The translations under genes and the position numbers were made by a program. Below are positions 43,959-56,117 of a stretch of DNA of 64,000 nt, piece by piece. Within the stretch, counting starts at the first letter, position 1. Every line of letters starts with the position of its first letter. Below the pieces are notes generated by a model. That model was not told the DNA's origin. It saw only the letters and a list, made by a program, of their open reading frames with translations, and did no database searches. The stretch is taken from NCBI GenBank assembly GCA_018340805.1, contig JACMZG010000008.1, positions 58,084,205 to 58,148,204 on the forward strand, given 5' to 3'. Source of the DNA: Microvelia longipes. Lineage: Eukaryota > Arthropoda > Insecta > Hemiptera > Veliidae.

Positions 43959-45036
43959 CAAAATTAACATATTTATGGTGATAAATAAAATGCTTACTCT
44001 ATATTATTAAGACTGATTTTGACAATTACAAGACGTAGATTTTAACAATTACAAGAGCTAATACCTTACATTGTACCAAAGGTCACGATTAACCTTTGAC
44101 CTTAAATCGTGTTTAACACTCAATAAGGCAAAAATTAAGATGAAAAGTACAATTTATGTAACTCACAAACATGTCTTAAATATTAATAATAAGGACTCAG
44201 CAAACATTTTATATAAATTAGCTAAAGAAACCAGCATCATGGACTTTTTATTTTATAATTGAAAAGAAGCCGACTAAAATTTATTTTTAGCACAAACTGT
44301 ATGTCACGTGTAATTATAAATTAATACTTATCAAAACACGATTTAAAGTAAAAATAATTTTTAATTCCACATATAAGGCTATAGGAGCAATTTAAAATTA
44401 ATTTAAATTTTATATTTACTTTATGGTATAGTAAAAGAAGATTACATTTTTCCACAAGTTAATTTTTAATAATATATACTTTTGAAAATAACTAACACGT
44501 TAAGCGTGCCGCAATATGGGCGAAATGAATGGATAAAATATGTTTCGTAACTGAACATTTTGATTTGTTATTTCTAAAAGATTAAAATTTCTTTTTTAAT
44601 TTGGGTGAAAAATATCTGTCCGTTCCTATATTTTTTAACGTAAATTAAGTTTCGAGTGAAGTGAGACGTATGTGAATGTGAGACACAACATCGCATTTTT
44701 ACTTCCAATTTAACTTTTTTTTCAATGCCGTCCTATATATGTTTGTATTTAGTCATACCTATGCTGCTGATTATTTTCTTAAAACAATGTGCCCAACATA
44801 AAACGTAAAAATAAAAATAAAACATAAAACCAAAATAAAAAATACATAAAAATTAAAAACGTAATACATAAAAGATTCCTTAGCTCTTTTTAAGATTTCA
44901 AATACCATAAAATTATTTAAGAGCTGTAAGCCAGGTACGTGGTATAGAAGTTTCTACACCAATCGTATGTATACCTACTATGTTGGTGTATAGGTACATA
45001 CACGCACTTAACACACAACACACACACACACAAACC
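43959..45036. other. Spacer, no gene seen
   Basis: A tandem 'AAAACATAAAA' like A-rich patch lies at 44800-44880. The plus frame 44071-44262 is not recognised. Confidence 0.45.
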
Positions 45037-45059
45037 ATATATATATATATATATTATAT

Positions 45060-45102
<43 letters not shown>

Positions 45103-45210
45103 ATATATATATATTTGGTTAGTGTTTCTCTAGAAAATCCACCTTTCTTGGCTTTCTCTCCCATTACCTAAATCTCATAAGCTCATTTCCTTAGGAAATT
45201 TAGTGATTTC
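45037..45210 (-). mobile_element. (TA)n tract plus family B 5' end (minus)
   Basis: TA dinucleotides (45037-45114), then 'CTAGAAAATCCACCTTTC' and 'ATCTCATAAGCTCATTTCC', the reverse complement of the family B 5' block seen at 35585-35640. The order (end, block, TA tract) is the same as in other copies. Confidence 0.6.
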
Positions 45211-46639
45211 CATGTATGTGTGGTGGTTATATATGTTAAGTTATTTCCATAAGCAAAAGAAGTCAAAAATAGATATAAGCTTATGTTAATGAAATTCCAT
45301 AACTTTTAATTGGCATTCTATATAAATGAAATGAGAGCTTATGTAGTTTTAAGTGTATAATGAATGCATTATAGTATAATGTAATTTAGGTCGTTTCTTT
45401 AAAATTAAAATAAATTTCTCATTACCACTTCCTATTTTGAAAAATAACTCTCTCGAATTAGTTAAGTAAAAAATAAATTAAAATTCCGATTTCTTAAACG
45501 CGTACGATCAGAAATGCATAATGTTTAAGCAATAATGACAATACTCATTTTAAAATATGTTTTACTCTTTCTGAATGAATTGTAAAGTATAGAATTTCTA
45601 CAAACATTTAAAACAGAATCGACAACTAATTATTTGAGTACTTAGTGAAATCCTAATATGGAACCGACTTAAGCTAATAAACAGAGACAGGCTATAATGC
45701 ATTAACTATCTACTTACTCCATAAACATAAACTGGTTTTAAATTTACGGCTTAAAGCGAAAAAAAATACACATACAACAAATTTGAAAATGTAACCAAGA
45801 AAATACAACAAATTTTAAAAGCGGAAATACTTTTTTTTCAAAATAAATCTTTCCCCGGTTATAAATCCTAAAGAAAAAAAGTGGTTTACTCTTTTCCCAA
45901 CCTAAGTTAGGTACCTTTTCATTTTTAAGAAGATTTATACATTTCAAAAGTCAGTATACACTTGTAAAACTTTTTTTAAAATAAAAAAATCCAAATATAG
46001 TTTTGAGTGCGAAACAAATTGGAATAAGTCAAAGAATTCCGCTACATTAGTTCAGACACAAATCTTATGAATCTTTCAACAACTTGTCTTTGAAAATATT
46101 TACAGTTTTTTAAAATCATCGGATTTATAAATAAACCGATTGGTATCAAAAATAGACAACTTTATTTAACTGGAATTCTTTCACAGAGTTTATAAATTTG
46201 ACTTAATTTGTTCGTTTGAAAAGGAAATTAATCCTACTTTGGATTACTTTGATTTCTATTTATTTTTTAATTAGTTGGTTTGGTTTTTAAGTTCAGGGAT
46301 TTTCTATATTAGGGATACTAATTACTAAGTATATAAGCTTCGATAGATAAATTGCGTATATTTATAATAATAAATAGTAAAAAATTATGAAAATTCCAGT
46401 CTCGGTAGCAAGTATAAGTAAGGTAAGTAAAATAAGGTATTCAAAGCTCTATTATAATAAGCTATTTAAGAACCAAAATGACCAAGAGAGGTTGTCAGGG
46501 TTGTCAATTATTTTAATAGAGTCGAAAACTTCTTGTAGATTATACCTTACTAAAGTCATAGAAGTATTCGCAAGTGCATGCTAATGTTAGGAGGCCTATA
46601 AAACAAAATGCAATATAATAAAGAAATATAATTGTAGAA
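45211..46639. other. Spacer, no gene seen
   Basis: Nothing recognisable. The frames at 45744-45947 (minus) and 46387-46584 (plus) lack motifs. Confidence 0.45.
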
Positions 46640-47336
46640 GAAAGCGTGGTTAAAAATATAAAAACATTTTTCAGAAGCCGTGGGTAAAAATATAAAAACA
46701 GTGTTAAGAAGGCGTGATTTAAATTATAAAAATAGTTAAGAAGGCGTGAGTAAAAATATAACCAGTTTAAAAAGGCGTGAAAAATATAAACACAGTGTTA
46801 AAAAGGCGTGGTAAAAATATAAACACAGGTTAAGAAGGGTGAGAGTAAAAATATAAAAACAGTGTTAAGAAGGCGTGAGTAAAAATATAAAAACATTGTT
46901 AAGAAGGTGTGAGTAAAAATATAAAATTAGTGTTAAGAAGGCGTGAGTAAAAATATAAACACAGTGTTAAGAAGGCGTGAGTAAAAATATAATAAAACAT
47001 TGTTAAGAAGGTGTGAGTAAAAATATAAAAATGAAGAAGCGTGAGTAAAAATATAAAAACTTGTTAAGAAGGTGTGAGTATAAATATAAAATTAGTGTTA
47101 AAAGCGTTGAGTAAAATATAAACATTAGTGTTAAGAAGGCGTGAGTAAAAATATAAACACAGGTTAGGAAGGCGTGAGTAAAAATATAAAAGCAGTGTTA
47201 AGAAGGGCTTGAGTAAAAATATAAATACATGTTAAGAAGGTGTGATAAAATATAAAAATAGTTAAGAAGGCTGAGTAAAAATAACACAGGTGTTAAGAAG
47301 GCGTGAGTAAAAATATATAAAAACAGTGTTTAGAAG
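46640..47336. repeat. Minisatellite, ~34-bp unit, about 20 copies
   Basis: The unit is 'GTGTTAAGAAGGCGTGAGTA' plus 'AAAATATAAAAACA', with frequent one- to four-base deletions and A/C variants (AACACA versus AAAACA). It abuts a family B 5' end on the right, at the position where other family B copies carry (TA)n. Confidence 0.95.
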
Positions 47337-47400
47337 ACCTCCCCCTTCATGACCCCCAACCTCATAAGCAAATTTTATCTTTGAAAATTCGCTAAAAAGG
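47337..47400 (-). mobile_element. Family B 5' end (minus)
   Basis: 'CCTCCCCCTTCATGACCCCC', 'AACCTCATAAGC' and 'TTTGAAAATTCGCTAAA' are the reverse complement of the 29556-29640 end, base for base in places. Confidence 0.7.
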
Positions 47401-47744
47401 CAGTGGGGCATTTTACTCTAGCAATTATTCCCTGAAGTCTCTTTCGTCAAAAAATTCACAAATCGTGAAAACTCTATAGACTCTTATAATAATTAATAAA
47501 TGCACACTGTATGAGAATATATGAAAGAAGAAACTGATATGAATAAGAAACGCTATACAAAACTCTAGTGTATTGTGGCAGTATGTCATTAAAAAACTAC
47601 TATAACGGCAAACTTTAACAGGAGAGAACCTAGATTCTTCGGTGCGGTCTCTTGAGCCATTATACTATAATATTTGTTTTAAAAGATAATATGCATTAGA
47701 AGAGGCTGAAAATTGTATTAAAATTATCTCAACGCAACTATTCA
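47401..47744. other. Spacer, no gene seen
   Basis: Nothing recognisable. Confidence 0.4.
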
Positions 47745-47870
47745 ATTCAATTCAACTTAATTTATTTCATTATAATATAAATGTAATAATCACACAATAT
47801 TTGAAGCAAATGTTCTACGCGCCAACAAAAGCCTAAGCTTGTCCGTTGGCGCGAATAAAAATTCTTTAGT
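47745..47870 (-). mobile_element. Non-LTR retroposon 3' tail with hairpin (minus)
   Basis: On plus, 'CGCGCCAAC' (47818) and 'GTTGGCGCG' (47843) form a 9-bp stem around 'AAAAGCCTAAGCTTGTCC'. This is followed toward lower coordinates by 'TAATTTATTTCATTATAATA' and an 'AATTCAATTCAA' tail. The form matches LINE 3' UTRs; the family is not identified. Confidence 0.45.
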
Positions 47871-48315
47871 AATTTTGGGCTCCTGTGCAAAATGTTAAGT
47901 TTATATTAAAATTGGAAAAATCAGTTTATATGTTTAGCTAGTTAGCAGGAAAATGATAAACCTCTTTGTTATATTCAAAGACTAATACCTAGAGAGAGAA
48001 CTTAAGCAGAATAACACCTATGTGAGACACCTAAGGGTCTGGAGTGAGACGGTTTCCGTAAGGTGCGATAACGGTTCTTACTCCTACTAGGGCCTCACTA
48101 GAGATAGACTAGAGATAGACACTAGAGATAGACTAGAGACTTTTTACTCCTCTATGTATTCAGCCCCAGTTGGAAACATATTTGTAATGCATCCTAAAAA
48201 CGACGGTCATTTTCAGTGACATCACATAAGATCTTTATACTACACTGAAGTTAAAGAATATATGTCATAGATAATAATATATAACTTAGTTTAATATCAT
48301 TTTTCTTAATTTAAG
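47871..48315. other. Spacer with short tandem ACTAGAGATAG
   Basis: Four to five copies of '(AC)TAGAGATAGAC' lie at 48098-48140. 'GGTTTCCGTAAGGTG' (48050) resembles 'GGGTCCCGTAAGGTG' at 55840, so a small dispersed fragment may be shared. Confidence 0.4.
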
Positions 48316-48804
48316 TAATGGGGTCCCGGTGGAGTACAGGTCAGCACGTGCGCCTGCCACCCAGACAGTCCGGGTTCGATCCTGGTAGGGGCCTCTAGGA
48401 TTTACATGCGAGGGATAGAAATCCTATTCAAGTGCCGTCCTTCGAAAGGGACGTTATTTCCGTGCCTGTGCGATGTCAGGTACTCGTAAAAGATCCCTTA
48501 CCCAAAATAAACCAGGGTTTAGACAAAATTTAGGACCCTCGATGGTAGATTATATATGTTTCTGCCTTATGGTTTCGAGAGCAGGAGAGCTTGGTCTAGC
48601 AGTGGGACACGAGTTGTTTCTAGTGAAGTGAAAAATATTGTAAAGCCATGGCTCTTCTGTGGATTAGACGTAAAAATGCCTGCACTAGGACTAATAAGGT
48701 GGTACACTATCTTCTTTCTAAGGGAGTTAGCAAAAAGGGTCTAATAACTTGGCCTACCTGCTAGGTGAACTATCACCTCTCCCTAATTACCATCACTATC
48801 ACAA
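48316..48804 (+). mobile_element. tRNA-Gly-derived SINE, long form
   Basis: An 11-bp duplication CTTAATTTAAG (48305-48315, 48805-48815) bounds a 489-bp element. The head has a decayed A box, an intact Gly-type anticodon loop CTGCCAC (within 'GCGCCTGCCACCCAG'), and B box 'GGTTCGATCCT'. The body shares 'CGAGGGATAGAAATCC' and 'GTCCTTCGAAAGGGAC' with 25236-25435, plus an extra about 280-base middle. The tail is 'CCATCACTATCACAA'. The 62-codon frame inside (48556-48744) is not a gene. Confidence 0.9.
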
Positions 48805-48815
48805 CTTAATTTAAG

Positions 48816-50660
48816 ACAAAATAGTTGAAAAATAATGTAATATTTACGTAAAATTGTAATTATTATGAAAAATTGACGTCACTAATGTACAGTTATTGTA
48901 CCAAGCTACCCAGGGAATAATAAGAGCTATTGTGTCCTTCCTTTAAGTATTAGTCACTTTGGTTTTATTAAAGCAATGAACTGAGAACCTTAAAATACAG
49001 CCTTATCATGGGAATCATTTCTTTTTTGGTGGCTTGTAGCTTTTTCATTTACTCCTTCATTCCGTTATTAACTAATCAAGTTAATTCCACCAAACTACTT
49101 TGGTAAACAAAACCACACTATATTATGCTAATTTTAGTGCAGAGAAGCTGTAAAAATTATTTGAAATACTCACAAAATATATTGAATAATTTTTATCTGC
49201 ACTTTTTGTGTCCGTATATAATGAGCATGCAAGTATGCAAGCATATAAGTACTATTTTCAAAATTTTCAAAAAATATGAAATATGACAGTGATAGCAATG
49301 AGAATACCACATCCAAATGAGACATTTGAATTTCTGTTCAGAAAGAATTTCTATAACTTAGGAATGTTATAATATAAAAGAAAAAATACAGCAATATTAA
49401 TAAAGAAAAAAATGGGAATCAACTTTGCAATCATTTCGCGAGTTCTATGCAAAGAATAAATTAAAACATGTCGGAAATAGTTAAATGAAACTTTTACAAT
49501 TCAAGCACTTAAAATAAATGAAAATTTTAAATTGGATTTAGAAATAATTAAACAAAGAAGTCTCATTTTACATAAGAATGCGATTGTTTGTTACAAAAAA
49601 ACTTGTTAAATATAAAATTAGTTAAGAAATGTAAAAAGTGTGAAAACATATAAGGAATAAGTTGATACTCTCTAATAAGGCCACAGCTTATTAATATTAA
49701 TGAATTAAAAATTGAAGAAAGGTAATAAAAACAATTAATAAGTTAGTTGAAGAATATAAAGTAAAACGTCAAATTTCAACTCAATCCGTTTGTATTGTCA
49801 GACAACTTTTGCAGGTTCATTATTTTATTATTATTAGTAATGTTTGTTAAAATGTTTTAAACTGAAAATGGAGACAATTTTAGTTCACTATGTATAATTT
49901 AAATAGAGAAAGCTATTAATAATTAATCAGGGATGTTGCAAGAATTTTAAAAACTAGAGTCAATAAAGGCTAAGTAAATTAATTAGGGACTTGAAACAAA
50001 TTTATGAAGGGGAAATGTACCATAAACACGATGAACGTGATGTATACAGTTTTTCCTCATCTACCTTACGATCATAAATAAACAAGCAAGCATTTAAACA
50101 TATAGAAGTAGTTAAATAGAAATGAGGCGTATGTTTTAGATAAACAATTGATAGAAATATTTAGCAATCGAGAATAGATTAAGCCTGCCGTGTCGAAAAC
50201 GAATGCGGTTCCGAGCTTAAAGCTTAGCAAAATAATTATGTGGACAGTTGAAGTTACAAAAAAAACGTAATGCATTCTTGAAGTTTGTTTTGCTTGCAGA
50301 AATGTCGTATTTATTCTGCTTCATTGTCAAGCTCTACTTGGTACAAACCACCCACCCTCTCTCGGATAACTTAGATTTTCTGTTAGAACACTCCCAATTA
50401 ATCATTACTTCTCTAAAACGAAAAACCAAAGCTTTAGCAGCTGACTATACTGTAAAAATTAGCATAAAAGTTCCTACATGGACAAGTTTCAATTTTAATT
50501 TAAACTTAAACTAATTAATACCACAACAATATACGTCTCTTCAGTCAAGTCAAAAATATAAATACATTTTTTAGCAAATATAGTAACATGCATGTATTGT
50601 ATAAATGTAACAAATAAATGGGATACATTATGATTTGTTCACAGGTGCTCAAATAGGCTA
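48816..50660. other. AT-rich spacer, no gene seen
   Basis: About 1.8 kb with no repeat match. The overlapping opposite frames at 50072-50275 and 50248-50514 are not recognised; the plus one starts MKLQKKRNAFLKFVLLAEMS and lacks motifs. Confidence 0.45.
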
Positions 50661-50780
50661 AGCCCTACAGAGTGTTGTCAATCTGTGTGACTACTATTAT
50701 TGTAGCTCCTAACGTGCTTTCACTAGATGATAATTGAAACTGGAATCAAAAATCGTCTCCTTAAGCACAAGTAAGTAGTA
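50661..50780 (+). mobile_element. Family A fragment (plus)
   Basis: 'TATTGTAGCTCCTAACGTGC', 'TTTCACTAGATGATAATTGA' and 'CTCCTTAAGCACAAG' follow the family A order around the TG block, strongly decayed. Confidence 0.45.
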
Positions 50781-51804
50781 CTTAACAGCTCAAGCTGGGC
50801 AAATTTTTTTTTGGATAATTGTTTTCTTGTTCACTGATTTTTAGTTTATTCTTTAAAGTCAAAATAGTAACACTTCTTCTTGCTTGTCAATTTTCATGGA
50901 TTTTTCAAAGAAAATGCTAAAACATTTTAATGATTTGCAAGAACTAAGCTTTATATGACTGTCCAATATGTTGTACTATTGTAACAAAACCAAAAGTATG
51001 TTTATTTAAGTATGAGTAAGTTCACTAAAACTAAGTTAAAATTATAGGTTATATATTGAAATTACAATATCAATACATATTTTTTTTTCTATTTACAATC
51101 ACGGGTTATTATTATTTAAATTATATTTTAATTTTTTGTTCATTCTTTTATCAGAGAAGCACAGATGGAGGCACAAAAAAATTGTAGGATGTCTTAACCC
51201 CCTCTCCCCCCCCCCGGGTCCTCTCTGGTGATAAACTTGTTGTTAATTCCTTTTAATATCTAAAATACGATAATAAAATAAATTAATTTTTACTTACTAA
51301 AAGGTTGACTTGTTTTTTAGTAAAAGTTAGTATTATTTTGACCATTACCTGAAAAAAATAAAATTAGTGTTAAATAAAAGTGTTAAATAAAGTTACACTA
51401 TGTTTTGTTAAACAAAATAAATTAAGTTAATGTTAAATTTTGTTTAGTAAAAAATTTAAATGTCTTTTTGGAACTAAGTTTAGCTTTTCTGTTACAGGAC
51501 TGTCATGTTCCTTTTCTAGTTTATAATAAAACTTTTTGGTTGTTGAAATTTACATGAGTGGAACATAAGTCATAGTATTTAAATTACTGGACATTTAAAA
51601 CATTAAAAACGTAATAATATAAAAATAAATTTATTTTCTCATGACAATATTAAACAATTAATTAATTAGTTTTATTCATATTAATTATATTTTATCTAAG
51701 CTGTTGGATAAAGTATTTTGCCTCCCTATACAATTGTATTGATTTAGTTTTAAGTTTGATGAATATAACTATTTAAATTACATTTTTTACTTGATAAGTA
51801 TTTT
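50781..51804. other. Spacer, no gene seen
   Basis: Contains a C11 run near 51207 and A/T-rich stretches only. Confidence 0.45.
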
Positions 51805-52250
51805 TACTTTTCCTCATTTTTACTGTAAGTTTATTGGAAGAGTATAGATATCGCAAAAAATCCGAAACTGGAATGTCACCCGCATTATCCGTTTCAGGTG
51901 TTTTAAAGGCCTCCTCAATGGTTTTCACAAAGGTGTCTGTCTGTATGTGTGTGTGTGAGTATGTCTCCTTTCATTATAGCTCCCAGTGTATTTATGCTAG
52001 AGAGTTGAAACTTTGTACAAAAATCAGCATATGCGGAAAATAATTTTTTATGACATCATTAAAAATATTTTTTTCTGGGAGCTACGAATCTAACAAAAAA
52101 ACATACATACACAATCACTTATGCACACACACACACACACACACACACATACAGACAGACATCTTTGTGAAAACCTTTTAGGCGGCCTTATATCTGTGAC
52201 GGATAATTTAGGTGACATCCTGTTTTCAGATTTTTTAAAAAGAAAAGTGA
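51805..52250. mobile_element. Two family A heads, inverted against each other
   Basis: 51805-52060 is a plus-strand head ('CTTTTCCTCATTTTTACTG', 'TCCGTTTCAGGTGTTTTAAA', TG block 51940-51960, 'ATGCTAGAGAGTTGAAACTT', 'ATGACATCATTAAAAATATT'). From 52078 the sequence runs in reverse ('GGGAGCTACGAATC', CA block 52125-52149, 'GACAGACATCTTTGTGAAAA', 'GACGGATAATTTAGGTGAC') to the TA tract. The pair can fold into a stem of about 170 bp. Confidence 0.75.
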
Positions 52251-52257
52251 ATATATA

Positions 52258-52350
<93 letters not shown>
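52251..52350. repeat. (TA)n tract
   Basis: TA dinucleotides with three phase slips; neighbouring IYIYIY frames are artefacts. Confidence 0.95.
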
Positions 52351-52353
<3 letters not shown>

Positions 52354-52587
52354 TTTATAAAATAGTGATAATGTGTGTTTTTGCCAGCTGAAAGAATAAA
52401 ATTAGTCAAGATTAAACTTAATATAAACAAAATATTTTCACCTTCATATGAATTTATTTAATAACTCGTGACAACCCATGTAAAGTTTTAAAGTAGAGGC
52501 TTTAGTTCATTTAAACATACTAAAATTAATTAAATTAAATTTCATTGTCAAAAAATTTGAAGGTATGTCGTAAAAAAAATAAAAACA
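52351..52587. other. Spacer, no gene seen
   Basis: Nothing recognisable. Confidence 0.4.
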
Positions 52588-53345
52588 AAACAAATTGGGT
52601 ACGTGGTGTCTCAGAACTTCTCCTCGCCGTATCGGATTTGCTCTCACCCTTACCAATTCGGACTTGTTTCGCTTGTTCTCTAGATATTAAAATCACCAAA
52701 TGTACTAATGCTTGTCTTCGGACACGCTTTGCTCGTCCCCAACAGTAAATACTAGCAGTCACCCATCCAGGCACTGATTAACTCGATTTGACCTAACTTA
52801 TATGATCCAACAAAAACCGTATAGTTATTATTCGTAGTCAAACGAAACTTAGTATACTTATTTATAACGTAAAGGGATATACTTGTACTAAATTTCAACT
52901 TAATTCAATTATTCTCCAATTTTATTTTAAGTTTTAAATTAATCGTATTGATGTTATTCGATGAAAATTAAATTAATGCTGATAATAAGATAAAACTTGG
53001 CAAACTAAAAATGAATCAAAACAATTTCCCGTGTTTTATGAATTCTCGAAAGTTTTACTGAGTCATTATTGTTGGTTTAAGACATGAAAATAATATAATC
53101 AAGATATCACAACTAGACCTAAAGATTAATATTTGTACACTTAATTTAATTAATATAATTAATACTTCAACACTCTAGCATACAAGGATATCAGACACAC
53201 ACATACAAACAGACAACTTTGTGATAACAACTCAGGATTTCTTACACAATATACGTATGAAGCAGGTTAAATCTCAGTTTCGTATTTCTTTGCAAATGCA
53301 ATACTCTGCTTATATACCTACGGTGCAAATGAGGAAAATCTGTAA
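52588..53345 (-). mobile_element. Family A repeat, full length (minus)
   Basis: Plus-strand order: 3' end 'TTGGGTACGTGGTGTCTCAG', hairpins at 52660-52678 and 52720-52738 (GGACACGCTTTGCTCGTCC), 5S module (52755-52850), 'AGTATACTTATTTATAACG', 'AATTAATGCTGATAATAAG', 'CCGTGTTTTATGAATT', a weak CRE-like patch, CA block (53195-53205), and the head end 'CTACGGTGCAAATGAGGAAA'. The short frames on both strands are not genes. Confidence 0.8.
52755..52850 (-). pseudogene. 5S rRNA-derived module (minus)
   Basis: Plus strand 'AGTCACCCATCCAGGCACTG' is the inverse of box C and the intermediate element. 'TTATATGATCCAACAAAAAC' is the inverse of the 5S region before box A. Box A itself is decayed ('GACCTAACTT'). 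Confidence 0.6.
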
Positions 53346-53369
53346 GAAAACTAAGAGACAATTATATCG

Positions 53370-53475
53370 TTAATCCTGTCATCAGTTTTTAATTAGCGAC
53401 GTAGGCGCTGCTATGACGGCCCTTTTACGGACTTTGAATCACAAATAGCTTAACTAGGGTATCCAATAAAAAAAA
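53370..53475 (-). repeat. Dispersed fragment shared with 31591-31672
   Basis: Plus strand 'AGCGACGTAGGCGCTGC', then 'TTTTACGGACTTTGAATC', is the inverse of 'GATTCAAAGTCCGC..GCGCC..CGTCGTT' at 31600. An A10 run follows at 53469. Class unknown. Confidence 0.5.
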
Positions 53476-54039
53476 AATAAGAATCAATGAAAGGTTTAGA
53501 TACTTAATAGATTTCACATACTTTTATACGTATATAATCTAAATTATGTTTAATTTTAACAGATAAAAGAATCTATAAAATTCAACTGGCAACAGTAACT
53601 GATTTCTTAAAATGAAAACATTTAAGATCTCTAAATATATTTTTCCCAACGTCGACTCGCTCATAACACTTTAAGATTATTGCAAGAGTGGTAAGCTTTA
53701 ACACTCGTTTCAAATATCTATTGCGCTTAACTTGTCTTACTTAGTTTTCACAAGTATTTAGATCACAAAATTTTATTTGACACTTTTAAGAACAAGTGTA
53801 ATAAAATATAAAATAAACTGTTACATTTCTGTTATTTCTTCAGTTCCAGACGTTTTATAAAACCCCACTCGAATATCAAATTGGTTGCTAAGGATTATTA
53901 AAACCCTTAGAGGTAACAGTAGGATTCTTATATTTTTCTTCTCATATTCAGCGTTGTTTTTTAGCACTTGCTTACTTATTAAGAAGTGAATGAAAACAGA
54001 AATTATTTGAGTTATATATTTGCTTTACGTTCTTAAAAA
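53476..54039. other. Spacer, no gene seen
   Basis: Nothing recognisable. Confidence 0.4.
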
Positions 54040-54750
54040 TTAAATATGGGGTGCCTCGGAACGTATCCTTTATCATATCGGATTCGCTAAGCTCATCCTC
54101 ACTACTTCGGATTTGCTTCGCTCGTCCTAATACAGTAAATACAGTCGTTTTATTCAAGCGGCCACCCATCCAGGATCTAACCTTGCGTGATGCTACTCAA
54201 CTTTTATCAACAAAAATTATAGATATAATTGCCGTATTAAAACGAATTCTAAAATTTGTTTACCTCGTATAAGTAATTATGCTTAAGTGAAGCATTTTTT
54301 TTAAAAAAGTATAAAAGTCATTTTATGATAAATGAACAAATGCTGATAACGAGATGAAACTTGGCACATATTTAGGTCTTATATATGACTACATTTGTTC
54401 CAAATTTCAAATCGGTCGAAACATTTTTCCGCGTTTAATGAATTTTTGAAATTTTTGCTAGGTCATTATCGTCAGTTAATAAAGTCATAATAAAGTATTT
54501 CTAGATATCACAACTAGACCTATGATTGATATTTGAACCTAGTATTAAATATTTTGCATAAATAGACTTAGAGCTACGATGATAACAGACACACACACAT
54601 ACAGATAGACAATTTTGTGAAACCCACTCAAGAAGGATAACTGAAAACGGACCCACCTGAAACGGATGACTGAGATGGTATCTCGTTTTAGGATTTTTAG
54701 TTCAAACACAATACTTTTCCTAAACACATGAGTATAAACGAGGAAAAAAG
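54040..54750 (-). mobile_element. Family A repeat, full length (minus)
   Basis: Plus-strand order: 3' end 'GGGGTGCCTCGGAACG'; hairpins at 54079-54097 (GGATTCGCTAAGCTCATCC) and 54109-54127 (GGATTTGCTTCGCTCGTCC); 5S module about 54158-54250 ('GCCACCCATCCAGGATCTAA'); 'AAATGCTGATAACGAGATGA'; 'GTCAGTTAATAAAGTCATAA'; 'GAGCTACGATGATAACAGAC'; CA block; 'GAAACGGATGACTGAGATGG'; 'AGTATAAACGAGGAAA'. Confidence 0.8.
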
Positions 54751-55879
54751 AAAAAAAATATATTTTTCATTAAATGATCCAATTAACTTTAAATTAATGA
54801 CTAATAAACTAAGTAATAATTATAACTAACTAATAACTTATAATAACTATACTAAAATCAATAAACTAATGCGGAAATAATTTCCTACAAGGAAAAAGAA
54901 GAGACTAAATATTTTCACGCAGCTACCGGAATAAATCGTATAGTAATCACTACACTCGGTGCGTTTTTATCTTGTTCGAAATAATAAGTATTCAAGAAGA
55001 GCGAACATGTTTTAGTTGACCCTACTCTGGACCGGTTTTATATTTACACAGACAGTACTATACTTGATCTGTACACACCGCGCGTACTTAAAAATCTAGA
55101 GCGATAAAAAAAACTTTAAATTTATTACATTGCAACTGTCTTTGTTAAAAAAGCGTGTGAAAGACGTTGGTGTTTTAAGACTTATGATATTGTCGTTGAA
55201 TTTCGAGGACCTAACCCTAATAAACTCAAGGCCTCTATACAAATACTAGTAAAGGTACTTATGGTAATATATAGCTGTGGTTACACACTATCCCATTCCT
55301 ATATATATTTTATCGCAAAAGGCCTCAACTAACTTTACTTAAATAATAAAAACATTCGTTCTTTTATATTATTACAGTTTTATCCAAAAGAGCATTGTAA
55401 CATTGTTATTTATGACGACGACTCTTTTATTTATCAGTCTCTAAATTTCCAATTATAATTTAATTACTTATCTTATCAACTTACATAACTAATACTTGAT
55501 TCATTATATTTTAAATTTCGTTATTCAAGAACGTCACTTAAGCAAAATCTGCATCTAACAAGTTCTTTAAGCTGCAATAAATTCTCATTATCTAAATATT
55601 TTCTTGTGTTTTAAATAGAACAGTCATAATTTAATTATCTTACATTCCTGCATTTAATTACACTAATTTCTTAAATTTTCTAGGTATGTAGGTCTTCCAG
55701 CAAATTGTTTATGTAGTTTATTGTTTTCCCTTTCTTCAAAAGGAAAAACACTTTGAAGGAAAAAGGGATACTTTTAAGGAAAATTATTGCTTCAACCAAC
55801 TTTATTTAATGCTTATAGAATAGCAACTCACCTGAGGCGGGTCCCGTAAGGTGAATACCTTGATGGGGAAAGGGTATTT
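54751..55879. other. AT-rich spacer, no gene seen
   Basis: Nothing recognisable; a purine-rich AAGGAAAA stretch lies at 55738-55775. Confidence 0.45.
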
Positions 55880-56110
55880 TATTTTATTTTTTTGCATCAG
55901 CCCTAATAAAATGAGATTTTCTCATGCTTATCCGTTTCAGACACTTTTATGACGTTTCATGCTGTCTGTCAATGTCACGTGTAACTACTGCTATATTCAC
56001 GCTAAGAAAGAAATAAAACTTTCCTCAAAATTCAGATTAAAGGTCAGTAGTGCTGCTCATAAGAAAAACTCTTTAAAATCTGCAAGTACTTAACTTAGTC
56101 AACTGAAATT
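55880..56110 (+). mobile_element. Family A head, diverged subtype (plus)
   Basis: 'TATCCGTTTCAGACACTTTT', 'ATGACGTTTCATGCTGTC', 'GTAACTACTGCTATATTCAC' and 'AATTCAGATTAAAGGTC' match the subtype at 15310-15470. Confidence 0.5.
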
Positions 56111-56117
56111 TAAAAAA

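Noticed and set aside
46640..47336. CRISPR-like array
   Set aside because: Units are contiguous with no distinct spacers, in eukaryotic repeat-rich DNA. It is a minisatellite.
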